Assembly: GCA_016932015.1 (NCBI GenBank)
Contig: JAFGDQ010000099.1
Span: forward strand, 1-64,000
Direction: 5' to 3'
Source of the DNA: Spirochaetota bacterium
GTDB taxonomy: Bacteria; Spirochaetota; UBA4802; JAFGDQ01
DNA: 64,000 bases
Under the pieces are notes generated by a model that saw nothing but the letters and a program-made list of their open reading frames with translations, was not told the DNA's origin and did not search any database. Shown here piece after piece: positions 1 through 8,884 of the stretch. Positions within the stretch are counted from its first letter, which is position 1. Each line of letters starts with the position of its first letter. Position numbers and translations under genes: made by a program.

Positions 1-122
1 AAAAATTTAATTTTATATTTTTAATAATCAGGATTATAGTACAGGAAATAAGCAGTAAAATATATAAACTTGGAATATAAATTATGAGGTTCAATCTTTA
101 AAAAAATAATGGAACAACGTTC

Positions 123-160
123 AGCCGCCTCTGATTACTGAAAAGAAGCGGCTTTATTTA
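123..160 (+). terminator. Hairpin, possible rho-independent terminator
   Basis: A stem of ten positions with one mismatch (123-132 with 144-153, arms AGCCGC/GCGGCT at the base) is followed on the + strand by TTTATTTAT. It could end a + strand transcript entering from the left of the window, or lie 3' of the minus-strand small gene at 169-309; on the minus strand there is no T-run. Bases 1-122 are AT-rich and show no gene. Confidence 0.4.
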
Positions 161-168
161 TAATCAAG

Positions 169-309
169 TTAATCATTTAAGCGCTTAATCATTGTACTGC
201 ATTTTCTGCATTTCACAAATTCCTGAGGAATTCCATAATCAATAAAAACACTAATAGTATATCCGCATTTACATTTATACATAAATGCTCTCATCTTATT
301 CTCTTTCAT
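169..309 (-). CDS. Small zinc-ribbon-like protein, 46 aa
   Basis: This short reading frame starts with ATG at 309 and ends with TAA at 169, coding for 46 residues. A good ribosome binding site (AAAGGA) lies about 8 bases before the start. The protein has a CxC knuckle (KCKCG, residues 13-16) and a CxxC knuckle (CRKC, residues 34-37) about 20 residues apart, the spacing of a minimal zinc ribbon that could bind one zinc ion. The linker is hydrophobic and the C-terminus is basic (IKRLND). It is divergent from the ArsR-type regulator that starts at 461. The family is not recognised. A coding call rests on the ribosome binding site and the four cysteines; function (nucleic-acid or protein binding) is only inference. 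Confidence 0.55.
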   Translation of the reverse strand: MKENKMRAFMYKCKCGYTISVFIDYGIPQEFVKCRKCSTMIKRLND

Positions 310-400
310 TGGATTTTCCTTTAAACCTGGATAATTAGTTTAATCTCTAATATACTTTAATTATCGGATAATTATGAGCTGAATAAAATCAATTTAATTC

Positions 401-429
401 TTGACAAAAGTAATTGTTTGTATTACTAT
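401..429 (+). promoter_or_regulatory. Sigma-70-type promoter of the regulator-ahcY pair
   Basis: TTGACA (401-406), a 17-base spacer and TACTAT (424-429) give a near-consensus promoter. Transcription would begin near 436, leaving a leader of about 25 bases without a Shine-Dalgarno sequence before the ATG at 461. Confidence 0.65.
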
Positions 430-462
430 ATAAATATATATTGATATATTAATACAAACAAT
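413..462. promoter_or_regulatory. 13-bp inverted repeat, probable autoregulatory operator
   Basis: The arms ATTGTTTGTATTA (413-425) and TAATACAAACAAT (450-462) are perfectly complementary over 13 bp and separated by 24 bases. The left arm overlaps the -10 region and the right arm runs into the start codon at 461. The spacer holds a second palindrome, ATATAT-TG-ATATAT (436-449). ArsR-family repressors commonly bind such symmetric sites over their own promoter, so this is the natural operator for the gene at 461; that assignment is inference. Confidence 0.55.
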
Positions 463-1375
463 GGATATACTTAATTATTTTAAAGCATTAGCTGATATAA
501 CTAGATTAAGACTGCTTAATCTTCTTATTCATTTTGAACTTAATGTTAATGAAATCGTTTCTGTAATGGGAATGGGGCAACCCAGAATATCGCGCCATTT
601 AAAAATACTGCTGGATTCAGGCCTGCTCAATTCCAGACGTGACGGACTCTGGATTTTTTACTCAGCTGTTACCGGCGGGAATGGAAGCAAATTCATAAAA
701 TCAATAAAACCGTTTTTAAATGACAACAATAGTTCTAATAAGGATATTGATAGAGGCAAAGCAGTCTTTGAAAGCAGAAAAGAGGAAACAATCAGGTTTT
801 TTGACTCAATAGCAGACAACTGGACTGAGTTAAAGGATAATATTATAGGTTCTCTTGACTTCAACAGCTTAATTGACAGATATATGTATGACTGTGATCT
901 CGCTGTAGATGTTGGATGCGGAAACGGCGACCTTATTCCTCAACTTCTTAAACACGCAGACAATGTAATCGGCGTTGACAGGTCGGGGAAGATGCTGGAT
1001 CAGGCAAAAAAAATATTAAGTAAACAAGCTGACAGAGTTAACCTCAGGCTCGGTGAAATAGAACATTTGCCGTTAAAAGATAATGAAGCAGATACTGCAA
1101 TTGCAAATATGGTTCTGCATCATCTTTCAGTTCCCGGCGATGCTATTATTGAAATTCACAGGATACTCAGGCAGAATGGAAATTTCATTCTGATTGATCT
1201 TGCAAAACACACCAATGAATTGATGAGAACAAAATACGGGGACAGATGGCTTGGTTTTAATGATAAAGATATCAGTGAATGGCTTATACAAGCCGGTTTT
1301 TTTATAAAGGAAAAATCGGAGTATGAAGTTCAGGAAAATTTAAAAATTATGCTGTTTCTATCTGAGAAGAAATAG
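461..1375 (+). CDS. ArsR-family regulator with C-terminal SAM-methyltransferase domain
   Basis: The 304-residue protein joins an ArsR-type winged helix (about residues 1-90; LADITRLRLLNLL followed by a recognition region around MGQPRISRHLKIL) to a class I methyltransferase fold (about 115-300; glycine motif DVGCGNGDL near residue 150, then GVDRSGKML and the late motif FILIDLAKH). No cysteine or histidine metal-sensing motif is evident in the HTH part. It lies 90 bases upstream of ahcY with no promoter in between, so the two are probably cotranscribed. ArsR-type regulators beside ahcY that sense S-adenosylhomocysteine (SahR) are known, and a SAM/SAH-binding domain would suit this role. Whether the domain still methylates is unknown. 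The start at 461 puts the usual ArsR N-terminus in frame but has no clear Shine-Dalgarno. Confidence 0.88.
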   Translation: MDILNYFKALADITRLRLLNLLIHFELNVNEIVSVMGMGQPRISRHLKILLDSGLLNSRRDGLWIFYSAVTGGNGSKFIKSIKPFLNDNNSSNKDIDRGKAVFESRKEETIRFFDSIADNWTELKDNIIGSLDFNSLIDRYMYDCDLAVDVGCGNGDLIPQLLKHADNVIGVDRSGKMLDQAKKILSKQADRVNLRLGEIEHLPLKDNEADTAIANMVLHHLSVPGDAIIEIHRILRQNGNFILIDLAKHTNELMRTKYGDRWLGFNDKDISEWLIQAGFFIKEKSEYEVQENLKIMLFLSEKK

Positions 1376-1465
1376 TATTATTTAATATTTTGAATAAAAA
1401 CGGCATATAATTAAAGAGCTAAAAATTAATACTAATAAAAAGTAATAAAACAAACGGAGGAAAAA

Positions 1466-2884
1466 ATGCAGGAACTCGATAAAAATCTGAAATACAAAGT
1501 GGCGGATATTTCACTTGCAGACTGGGGCAGAAAAGAAATGCAGATGTCTGAAATTGAAATGCCCGGGCTGATGGCACTTCGGAAAAAATACGGGAAAGAA
1601 AAACCGCTTCAAGGCATGAAGATTATGGGAAGTCTTCATATGACAATTCAGACTGCTATGCTTATTGAAACTCTTAAAGAACTTGGTGCTGATTTAAGAT
1701 GGGCATCATGCAACATTTATTCGACTCAGGATCATGCTGCAGCAGCAATCGCCAAGTCCGGATCGGCAGCAGTTTTCGCATGGAAAGGTGAAACACTTGA
1801 AGAATACTGGTGGTGTACAGAACAGGCCCTTACCTGGCCTGACGGTTCAGGTCCGGATATGATAGTTGATGACGGAGGGGACGCCACTCTTTTCATTCAT
1901 CAGGGTGAAAAAGTTGAAAAAGATAATTCGCTTTTAGATCAAAAATATTCAAATAAAGAATTTCAGCTTATAATTAATAGATTAAAAGAAAGTGTTAAAA
2001 AAGATCCTCAAAAATGGACAAAAGTAGCTTCAAAAATGAAAGGTGTTTCGGAAGAGACAACAACCGGAGTTCACCGCTTATACCAGTTAATGGAAAAAGG
2101 TGAACTTCTTTTCCCTGCAATTAATGTAAATGACTCAGTAACTAAATCTAAATTTGATAATCTTTACGGATGCCGGGAATCTCTTGCAGACGGAATTAAG
2201 CGAGCTACTGATATAATGATAGCAGGAAAAATTGTTGTTGTATGCGGGTACGGTGATGTAGGTAAAGGCTGTGCCCAGTCAATGCGCGGTTTTGGAGCAC
2301 AGGTTCTTATAACTGAAATTGATCCGATATGTGCATTACAGGCTTCCATGGAAGGCTATGAAGTTACGACTATGGAGGATGCTGCTCCTATTGGTGATAT
2401 TTTTGTAACATCAACAGGATGCTGCAAAGTAATCACCGGCAAGCATATGGAAATGATGAAAAATGAAGCAATTATCTGCAACATCGGACATTTTGACAAT
2501 GAAATTGAAATGTCCTACCTTGATGACAATAAAGATTGCAAAAAGGAGAATATAAAACCTCAGGTTGATAAATGGACTCTTAAGTCCGGCAATTCTATTA
2601 TTGTCCTTGCAGAAGGACGCCTTGTTAATCTCGGTTGTGCTACCGGGCACGCAAGTTTTGTTATGAGTAACAGTTTTACCAATCAGTGTCTTGCACAGAT
2701 GAAACTCGCGCAGGAAAATCTTGAAAAGAAGGTATACACACTTCCTAAAGAGCTTGACGAAGAAGTTGCAAGGCTTCATCTTGGTAGGCTAAGAGTAAAA
2801 ATGACTACTTTAACTGAAGAGCAGGCTGAATACCTTGGTATTTCCGTAAATGGGCCGTATAAACCTGATCATTACAGATATTAA
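1466..2884 (+). CDS. ahcY: Adenosylhomocysteinase (SAH hydrolase)
   Basis: This 472-residue cytosolic enzyme reversibly splits S-adenosylhomocysteine into adenosine and homocysteine, removing the inhibitory product of SAM-dependent methylation. It shows the family hallmarks: substrate-site stretches [12 protein letters not shown] and [16 protein letters not shown], the long loop with WWCTEQAL, the NAD-binding GYGDVGKG near residue 260, TSTGCCKVI, and the conserved C-terminal tail ending KPDHYRY. The length matches the long (bacterial/plant-like) form. The start has a strong GGAGG 6 bases upstream. It follows the ArsR-methyltransferase regulator and is closed by a clear hairpin terminator, so the pair forms a self-contained SAH-responsive unit. 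Confidence 0.98.
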   Translation: MQELDKNLKYKVADISLADWGRKEMQMSEIEMPGLMALRKKYGKEKPLQGMKIMGSLHMTIQTAMLIETLKELGADLRWASCNIYSTQDHAAAAIAKSGSAAVFAWKGETLEEYWWCTEQALTWPDGSGPDMIVDDGGDATLFIHQGEKVEKDNSLLDQKYSNKEFQLIINRLKESVKKDPQKWTKVASKMKGVSEETTTGVHRLYQLMEKGELLFPAINVNDSVTKSKFDNLYGCRESLADGIKRATDIMIAGKIVVVCGYGDVGKGCAQSMRGFGAQVLITEIDPICALQASMEGYEVTTMEDAAPIGDIFVTSTGCCKVITGKHMEMMKNEAIICNIGHFDNEIEMSYLDDNKDCKKENIKPQVDKWTLKSGNSIIVLAEGRLVNLGCATGHASFVMSNSFTNQCLAQMKLAQENLEKKVYTLPKELDEEVARLHLGRLRVKMTTLTEEQAEYLGISVNGPYKPDHYRY

Positions 2885-2933
2885 TTATAAAATTCATCAA
2901 ATATTCAGATTTTGTTTTTTCATGTAAAAATTG

Positions 2934-2974
2934 CAGGCAGATTGTTTCCGGTTCGGATAAATCTGCCTGTTTAT
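2934..2974 (+). terminator. Rho-independent terminator after ahcY
   Basis: A perfect 10-bp stem, CAGGCAGATT (2934-2943) with AATCTGCCTG (2960-2969), is followed by TTTATT. It sits 50 bases past the ahcY stop. Confidence 0.75.
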
Positions 2975-3073
2975 TCAATTATCTGTTCAGACTAATACAA
3001 TCAAAATTTATTTATAACTAACTCAGCTTATTTGATTTAATTCTATTAAAGAAAATATTCAGGAGTATTATTA

Positions 3074-4030
3074 GTGGTCGGCAAAAATATAAAAGAGACA
3101 AAAAGCATCAAAAAGCAAACTGATAATACAAAAAAAACAACAAAAGCCGCAGTAAAAAAAACTGCTCCGGATAATTCTAAAAAGACCGGAGTTAAAACCT
3201 CAAAGAAGCAGAAACAGTTTAAACAGAAAACCATTAACAACAAAAAAGAAAAGGAAATCGCCACTATTAATGAAACAGATCCGGATGCTCTTCTAAGAGG
3301 CGATGTGCCAATGAGCATAGTAGGCCATCTTAATGAACTTCGAAGCAGACTGATAGTCTCACTCGCGACAATCGTCGTTGTAATGTTAGCAAGTTTCTTT
3401 TTGTCCGAATACATATTAAATTTTTTAAACAGGCCTTATCTGGAAACCGGATTAAAATTAAATGTGTTTAATCTCACTGAAGGTTTTATACTTAGAGTTA
3501 AAGCTTCTCTTATTACCGGAATAATAATAGCTCTTCCTGTAATTGTGTATGAAATCTGGAAATATATATTACCTGCAGTTGAAACAAGGGACAGGAAATT
3601 CATAAAACTGTCCGTTATAGCCGCTGTATTTCTCTTATATTCAGGGATATTTTTTACTTTCTTTTTTATACTCCCGTTTGCTATTAAAATGCTTATGAGT
3701 TTCACTCCTGCAGACATGACAAGTACAGTAGGAGCCAGTAAATATTTAAGCTTTGTACTGCTTTTCTGTCTGGCTATGGGAGTCATGTTTGAACTCCCGA
3801 TTATAATAATGATTTTAACAAGAATAGGACTAATTACACCTCAGCTTTTAATTTCAAAAAGAAAATATGCGCTTGTGCTTATTTGGATAGTAGCTGCAAT
3901 TATTACCCCCCCTGACGTATTAACGCAAACAATGCTTGCAATACCGGTTATGTTACTTTATGAAATATCCATTATAATATCTAAAATAATAATTAAACGA
4001 AAAGCTAAAAAAATATACGAGGTAGGATAA
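3074..4030 (+). CDS. tatC: Sec-independent (Tat) translocase subunit TatC with Lys-rich N-terminal extension
   Basis: TatC is the polytopic inner-membrane receptor of the twin-arginine pathway. The conserved core begins near residue 80 with the cytoplasmic signature GHLNELRSRL and contains about six membrane segments, with the FNLTEGF and LPAVETRDRK loops seen in the family. The first 79 residues are an unusual hydrophilic, Lys/Thr-rich extension, giving 318 aa against about 240-260 for ordinary TatC. The GTG at 3074 has AGGAG 8 bases upstream; an internal ATG at 3311 with AGAGG upstream would give a standard 240-residue TatC. No tatA or tatB lies nearby. pgk begins one base after the stop, implying an operon with translational coupling. 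Confidence 0.93.
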   Translation: MVGKNIKETKSIKKQTDNTKKTTKAAVKKTAPDNSKKTGVKTSKKQKQFKQKTINNKKEKEIATINETDPDALLRGDVPMSIVGHLNELRSRLIVSLATIVVVMLASFFLSEYILNFLNRPYLETGLKLNVFNLTEGFILRVKASLITGIIIALPVIVYEIWKYILPAVETRDRKFIKLSVIAAVFLLYSGIFFTFFFILPFAIKMLMSFTPADMTSTVGASKYLSFVLLFCLAMGVMFELPIIIMILTRIGLITPQLLISKRKYALVLIWIVAAIITPPDVLTQTMLAIPVMLLYEISIIISKIIIKRKAKKIYEVG

Positions 4031-4031
4031 T

Positions 4032-5207
4032 ATGACAGTTAAGTATATTGACCAGATTGAACTTAAAAACAAGACAGTTTTATGCAGAGTTGATTATAAT
4101 GTGCCTTATGATAAGAACATGAATATTACCGATGACACAAGAATCAAAGCTACACTGAAAACTATTAAATACTGCATGGATAATAATGCCAAAGTTATTC
4201 TGATATCACATCTTGGACGACCGAAAGGAAAAATTGTTCCTGAAATGAGCCTTGAACCTGTTGCTGAACGGCTTTCATCTTTAATAAAAAAAGAAGTCGT
4301 TTTTATTAAAGATAAAATCGGAAAAGAAGCTAAAAATGCTATAGATAATATGAGCCCGGGAAATATTGCTCTTTTAGAGAATATCAGGTTTTATCCTGAA
4401 GAGGAAAAGAATGATGAAGAATTCGGCAGACAGCTTGCCGGATTGGGAGATGTATATGTCAATGATGCATTCGCTACCGCTCACAGAGGACATGCCTCAA
4501 ACGAGTCAATTACCAGATACATTAAAGAATGCAGTGCCGGCTTTTTAATGAAGAATGAAATTGAATATTTCAAAAAAGCCATGTCAAATCCGGAAAGGCC
4601 TTTACTTGCCATAATCGGAGGAGCTAAAGTATCCTCAAAACTTGAGGTTTTAAAAAATCTGACAAAAAATGTTGATCATCTGATTATAGGCGGAGGGATG
4701 GTCTTTACTTTTTTAAAGGCAAAAGGATTAAACGTTGGTAATTCACTGCTTGAAGAAAATCTGATTGAAACAGCAAAAGATATACTTGAAAAAAACAAAG
4801 AAAAAATTATACTGCCGATAGATATTATTGTAGCTGAAAAATTTGAAAACAACTCTCCGGCACAGATAGTAGACGCCGATAAAATTCCTGATAATACTAT
4901 GGGACTTGATATAGGACCTGAATCAGTAAAAGAATTCGGCAATCTTATAAAAACAATGAAAACTATTGTATGGAACGGACCAATGGGAGCATTTGAGATG
5001 CCTTCTTTTGCCAATGGTACTAATATGATAGCAAAAGCGATTGCGGAATCAGGCAGTCTGAGCGTAATTGGCGGCGGCGACAGCGTTACCGCAATTAACA
5101 GTTCAGGTCTGGCCGATAAAATGTCCTATATATCAACCGGCGGAGGTGCATTCCTTGAAATGCTTGAAGGAAAGACTCTGCCGGCCATTGCGGCCCTGGA
5201 TAAATAA
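4032..5207 (+). CDS. pgk: Phosphoglycerate kinase
   Basis: This 391-residue glycolytic enzyme transfers phosphate from 1,3-bisphosphoglycerate to ADP. Visible hallmarks are the N-terminal RVDYNVPYD, the substrate-binding SHLGRPKG, the NDAFATAHRGHAS region, the hinge and nucleotide segments IGGAKVSSK and WNGPMGAFE, and the C-terminal GGGDSV and TGGGAFLE. Its length is normal. The ATG follows the tatC stop after a single base and its ribosome binding site (GAGG) lies inside tatC, so it depends on tatC transcription. The gene ends 14 bases before the convergent rseP gene with no obvious terminator between. Confidence 0.98.
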   Translation: MTVKYIDQIELKNKTVLCRVDYNVPYDKNMNITDDTRIKATLKTIKYCMDNNAKVILISHLGRPKGKIVPEMSLEPVAERLSSLIKKEVVFIKDKIGKEAKNAIDNMSPGNIALLENIRFYPEEEKNDEEFGRQLAGLGDVYVNDAFATAHRGHASNESITRYIKECSAGFLMKNEIEYFKKAMSNPERPLLAIIGGAKVSSKLEVLKNLTKNVDHLIIGGGMVFTFLKAKGLNVGNSLLEENLIETAKDILEKNKEKIILPIDIIVAEKFENNSPAQIVDADKIPDNTMGLDIGPESVKEFGNLIKTMKTIVWNGPMGAFEMPSFANGTNMIAKAIAESGSLSVIGGGDSVTAINSSGLADKMSYISTGGGAFLEMLEGKTLPAIAALDK

Positions 5208-5221
5208 TTACTCAACTAAAT

Positions 5222-6793
5222 TTAATTAAATAATTTCTGAAAAAACGGGAATACCGACAGATCGTTAAATATTACAAAAATTCCTACACCGATAAGAAGT
5301 ATTATGCCGACGAATTGAATTTTTTCAAGCACCTTCTGGTTTATCGGCTTGCCTCTTATTGCCTCAAAAAGAAAAAACAGTATAAAACTTCCGTCTACTA
5401 CAGGAATCGGCAGTAAATTCATAACCATCAATATAATAGATATTTTAGCCATCAATAAGATAAAGGCGGAAATTCCTTTGTAATAAGCAACATCACCTGC
5501 AATTTTTGCTATCATAATCGGACCGCGCAGATTTTCTCTTACATCAAGTTTTCCCGAGAAAAGCATTCCCATACCTTTCAGATTCATTACAATAAAATTA
5601 TACGGCTCGACAACTGACCGTGACATACTATTCAAAATTCCATGTCTTACATGAATCATCTCAGGGGATATGGCTGTTCCGACGCCGAGAAAGCCGTACT
5701 CCTGATACCTGATTTTTCCGTAGTATTTTCCGCCGCTATTGGTTAATGTTATATTATTGTTTTTATTTTCTTCAAGAATCCTTTTAAAATGATCAAATGA
5801 CCTGACAGTAATATTATTGATCTGCAATTTACCTTTTTTAATTGAGTTTTTTACAAGGTCAATTTTATCAATCAGGATATTATAATGTTCGCCTTTAAAA
5901 GCTGCATTTTCAAATTGTTCTATTTCCAGTACTTCTCTTGTCCTTGGAACTGCAGTTATTGTCATTTCATTGCCGGCACGCAGCACGGAGAAATCAAGCT
6001 TTTTGCCGGAATTATTCCTTACAATTTCCGTGAAGTCTTCCGGAATTTTTACGGCTTTTCCATTTATTGATTTAATTTCATCATATTCCCTGAATCCTGC
6101 TTCATCCGCGACATCACCTTCCAGTATTGTAACCAGAAGAATTTTTTCTCCATAAGGCATTACTCCAATTGTATAATGTCCTTTATCTGATAATTTTTCA
6201 GGCATTACATTGAAAATCTTAACCTGATTGTCTCTTTCTGCATTAATAGTTATCTTTTCTCCTTCAGAAAACAAAACATTGCTTTGAATTTCTGAAAAAC
6301 TTGTAACCTCATTACCATTTATTTCAATAATTTTGTCACCGTCTCTCATTCCGGCACTATATGCTGGTGAAATATACTCACCTGCTTTAAAATTATCCGG
6401 AATAATAATCCTGTTTGTTTCTGTTGAGTAACCCACAAGATTCATGATAAAGAAAAGAATTATACCGAAAAAAAGATTAAAAAGAGGGCCCATTAAAACA
6501 ACAACAACTCTTCTCAAAGGACTGGCTGAAAGAAATTCATATTCCTTTCCCTCTCTTTTCTCTGAAGGGTCATCACCGTAAAATTTACAATAACCGCCAA
6601 AAGGTATCGGAGTTATCTGATATGTTGTATCACCGTACTTTTTTTTAACAATCGCTTTACTGCCGTAACCGATTGAAAAAATTTCAGCTTTAATCCCGAC
6701 CATTTTCCCGCCAAGAAGGTGACCAAGCTCATGGATAAATATACATAATCCCAGCAGAATTGCTGCAGCTAATATATAGGTTACAATTATCAT
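5222..6793 (-). CDS. rseP: RseP/RasP-type site-2 zinc metalloprotease
   Basis: This intramembrane protease typically cleaves transmembrane anti-sigma factors or remnant signal peptides. The zinc motif HELGH lies in the first membrane segment (near residue 22) and the third ligand segment NLLPIPVVDGS lies near the C-terminus (about 465). Between them are periplasmic PDZ regions with GDKIIEINGNEV and DEIKSINGKAV; a third, degenerate one may account for the length of 523 aa against about 450 in E. coli. ATG at 6793 is preceded by AAGGAAAG. It is the last gene of the tsf-pyrH-frr-uppS-cdsA-dxr-rseP series. No anti-sigma factor is visible in the window. Confidence 0.95.
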   Translation of the reverse strand: MIIVTYILAAAILLGLCIFIHELGHLLGGKMVGIKAEIFSIGYGSKAIVKKKYGDTTYQITPIPFGGYCKFYGDDPSEKREGKEYEFLSASPLRRVVVVLMGPLFNLFFGIILFFIMNLVGYSTETNRIIIPDNFKAGEYISPAYSAGMRDGDKIIEINGNEVTSFSEIQSNVLFSEGEKITINAERDNQVKIFNVMPEKLSDKGHYTIGVMPYGEKILLVTILEGDVADEAGFREYDEIKSINGKAVKIPEDFTEIVRNNSGKKLDFSVLRAGNEMTITAVPRTREVLEIEQFENAAFKGEHYNILIDKIDLVKNSIKKGKLQINNITVRSFDHFKRILEENKNNNITLTNSGGKYYGKIRYQEYGFLGVGTAISPEMIHVRHGILNSMSRSVVEPYNFIVMNLKGMGMLFSGKLDVRENLRGPIMIAKIAGDVAYYKGISAFILLMAKISIILMVMNLLPIPVVDGSFILFFLFEAIRGKPINQKVLEKIQFVGIILLIGVGIFVIFNDLSVFPFFQKLFN

Positions 6794-6832
6794 TTTCTTT
6801 CCTTATTTCTTAAGTTTAAAGTATTTTCACAA

Positions 6833-7993
6833 TCAGATATCGATAAAACTCATTGATACATCTCGTGCCCATTCATCGGCGGCAAAGATGTCAGATAGAT
6901 CAGGATTATCAATAACTTTATGATCATTTATAGTTTTTTCAACTATTTTTACTATGTCAGTAAAAGCAATCTTTTTTCCAAGAAACGCGTGAACAGCAAT
7001 CTCATTCGCGGCATTTAATACTGCAGGCATTGTGCCTCCTATTCTGCCTGCGTTATAACATAATTCAAGAGCCGGGAATCTGATATTATCATACGCAAGA
7101 AATTCAAGTTTTCCGACTTTTGTGAGATCGAGTGTTTCAAACGGGTTTGCTTTACTATCCGGAAATGTAAGCGCATTAATAATTGGAAGAGCCATATCCG
7201 CAATACTCAGATATGCATGTATTGCACCGTCATTCATCTCAACCATTGAGTGAATAATACTTTCAGGATGTACAATAACATCAATACTGCCGTAATCAAT
7301 ATCAAATAAATGATGGGCCTCTATTACCTCAAGGCCTTTATTCATCATGGTTGCGGAATCAATTGTTATTTTGTTCCCCATATCCCAGGTCGGATGTGCA
7401 AGTGCATCTTCAGGAGTAATGGATGCCATTTCTTCAAGAGTCCGGTCTCTGAGGCTTCCTCCGGAAGCTGTGAGAATTATTTTTTTGATACTGCCTTTAT
7501 CTGCGTTTTGTATTAAAGAGAATATGGCGCTATGTTCACTGTCTACAGGAATCAGTTCTACATCGAATTCATTTACTTTTTTCTTTACAATATCTCCGGC
7601 CATTACCAGCGTTTCTTTATTAGCCAGAGCAAGACGTTTGATGAACGGCAGAGATTCTAACGTAGGCAGCAGTCCGGCAGCACCGACAATTGATGAAATC
7701 AGTACATCTGCTTTGTTCCTTACAAGTTCAACTACACCTTCATTACCTTCAAAAAATTTAATTTCCGGAAATTTATTTGTAATTTTTTTATATTCATCCT
7801 TATCAATCAGATCATTTGATGCTACTGCTGCAAGCGAAGGACGAAATTCATTCAATTGTTCTTCAAACAATTCAAGATTACCATAGCAGGTAAGACCGTA
7901 CACTTCAAAATCATTTTTGAGGAATCTCAGCACTCTCAAAGCTGAAGTTCCGATTGATCCGGTTGAACCGAGAATTATAATTTTAGAGGACAT
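6833..7993 (-). CDS. dxr: 1-deoxy-D-xylulose 5-phosphate reductoisomerase
   Basis: The enzyme converts DXP to methylerythritol phosphate with NADPH, the committed step of the MEP isoprenoid pathway. It shows the N-terminal dinucleotide loop GSTGSIGTSAL, LANKETLVMAG, the metal/substrate segment VDSEHSAIF, ASGGSLRD, and the signature HPTWDMGNKITIDSATMMNK followed by GLEVIEAHHLF. The length (386 aa) is normal. It lies 12 bases after cdsA and 39 bases before rseP. Its neighbour uppS uses the isoprenoid product, so precursor synthesis and undecaprenyl carrier synthesis are encoded together. Confidence 0.97.
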   Translation of the reverse strand: MSSKIIILGSTGSIGTSALRVLRFLKNDFEVYGLTCYGNLELFEEQLNEFRPSLAAVASNDLIDKDEYKKITNKFPEIKFFEGNEGVVELVRNKADVLISSIVGAAGLLPTLESLPFIKRLALANKETLVMAGDIVKKKVNEFDVELIPVDSEHSAIFSLIQNADKGSIKKIILTASGGSLRDRTLEEMASITPEDALAHPTWDMGNKITIDSATMMNKGLEVIEAHHLFDIDYGSIDVIVHPESIIHSMVEMNDGAIHAYLSIADMALPIINALTFPDSKANPFETLDLTKVGKLEFLAYDNIRFPALELCYNAGRIGGTMPAVLNAANEIAVHAFLGKKIAFTDIVKIVEKTINDHKVIDNPDLSDIFAADEWARDVSMSFIDI

Positions 7994-8005
7994 AATTTTA
8001 TTACT

Positions 8006-8884
8006 TTAACTTACACCTTTAATAAGCAAGTAATAGTAAAAAAGAGGAATAGTAAAAATCATGGCATCAAAAACATCCCACATACCGCCGTGGCCGGGAA
8101 GCAGGGAACCGGAATCCTTTTTTGATCCGTCTCTTTTTATGAGAGATTCTGTTAAATCACCGATATTGCCGAATATGCTTAAAAATATACCTATTAAAAC
8201 TGTTTCCGTTATTGAAAATAGATTAACATCAAGACAGGATGAATAAACGGCATTTGTCGCAATTACGGCTATTATACTGAATATCATGCCGAAAATATAT
8301 CCTTCCCAGGATTTGTTAGGCGAAACAGCAAAATTCATTTTATGCTTTCCGATTGAAATACCGGCAAAATAAGCAGCAGAATCATTGATTATAACAACAA
8401 TATTTATAAGAAGAATATAAAGAAATCCGTTCTCAAGAGTTTTCATGAAAAAGATGTGTGCGAAAAAAAATACTATAAAAAATATTCCGAATCCTGTTAC
8501 TGCAATTGAATATACAGCGCCTTTTATCGGTCTTGTAAACAGCTGTAATATTATTACAACTGCCAGCAATAAAACCAGAACAAAAAATATCATTTTTGCT
8601 TCATAGCTTCCGCTTATTTTTATGCCGAAAAGTCCAAAAGCATGAATGTACATAATAATATTTAAAACTGCACCGCTTAATAATCCAGGTAATATGAAAG
8701 GTTTTCCTTCTTCACCCCTGTCGCTTATTTTATAAAATTCATATAAAGACAGCAGAGTTATTACAAGTGATGCTATTAAAAGCGGAATGGAATAAATCAG
8801 ATCCGTTCCTATAGCAAATAAATAAACCGGAAGTGCAACAACAGCAGTCAAAATTCTGTGAATTGAATTTTTTAACTTACTCAT
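8006..8884 (-). CDS. cdsA: Phosphatidate cytidylyltransferase
   Basis: CdsA makes CDP-diacylglycerol from phosphatidate and CTP in the inner membrane. The 292-residue protein has about eight hydrophobic segments and the C-terminal family signature SLIKRDGSKKDSG...GHGG. In the last part of the signature the usual DRxD reads DVFD, so the arginine is replaced by valine while both aspartates remain; this is visible directly and may be lineage-specific. Its ATG overlaps the uppS stop by one base (TAATG arrangement), which couples translation of the two. Confidence 0.93.
   Translation of the reverse strand: MSKLKNSIHRILTAVVALPVYLFAIGTDLIYSIPLLIASLVITLLSLYEFYKISDRGEEGKPFILPGLLSGAVLNIIMYIHAFGLFGIKISGSYEAKMIFFVLVLLLAVVIILQLFTRPIKGAVYSIAVTGFGIFFIVFFFAHIFFMKTLENGFLYILLINIVVIINDSAAYFAGISIGKHKMNFAVSPNKSWEGYIFGMIFSIIAVIATNAVYSSCLDVNLFSITETVLIGIFLSIFGNIGDLTESLIKRDGSKKDSGSLLPGHGGMWDVFDAMIFTIPLFYYYLLIKGVS

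Noticed and set aside
1376-1465. SAH or SAM riboswitch before ahcY
   Set aside because: The 90-base gap is AT-rich without the required conserved stems; the regulator upstream suffices.
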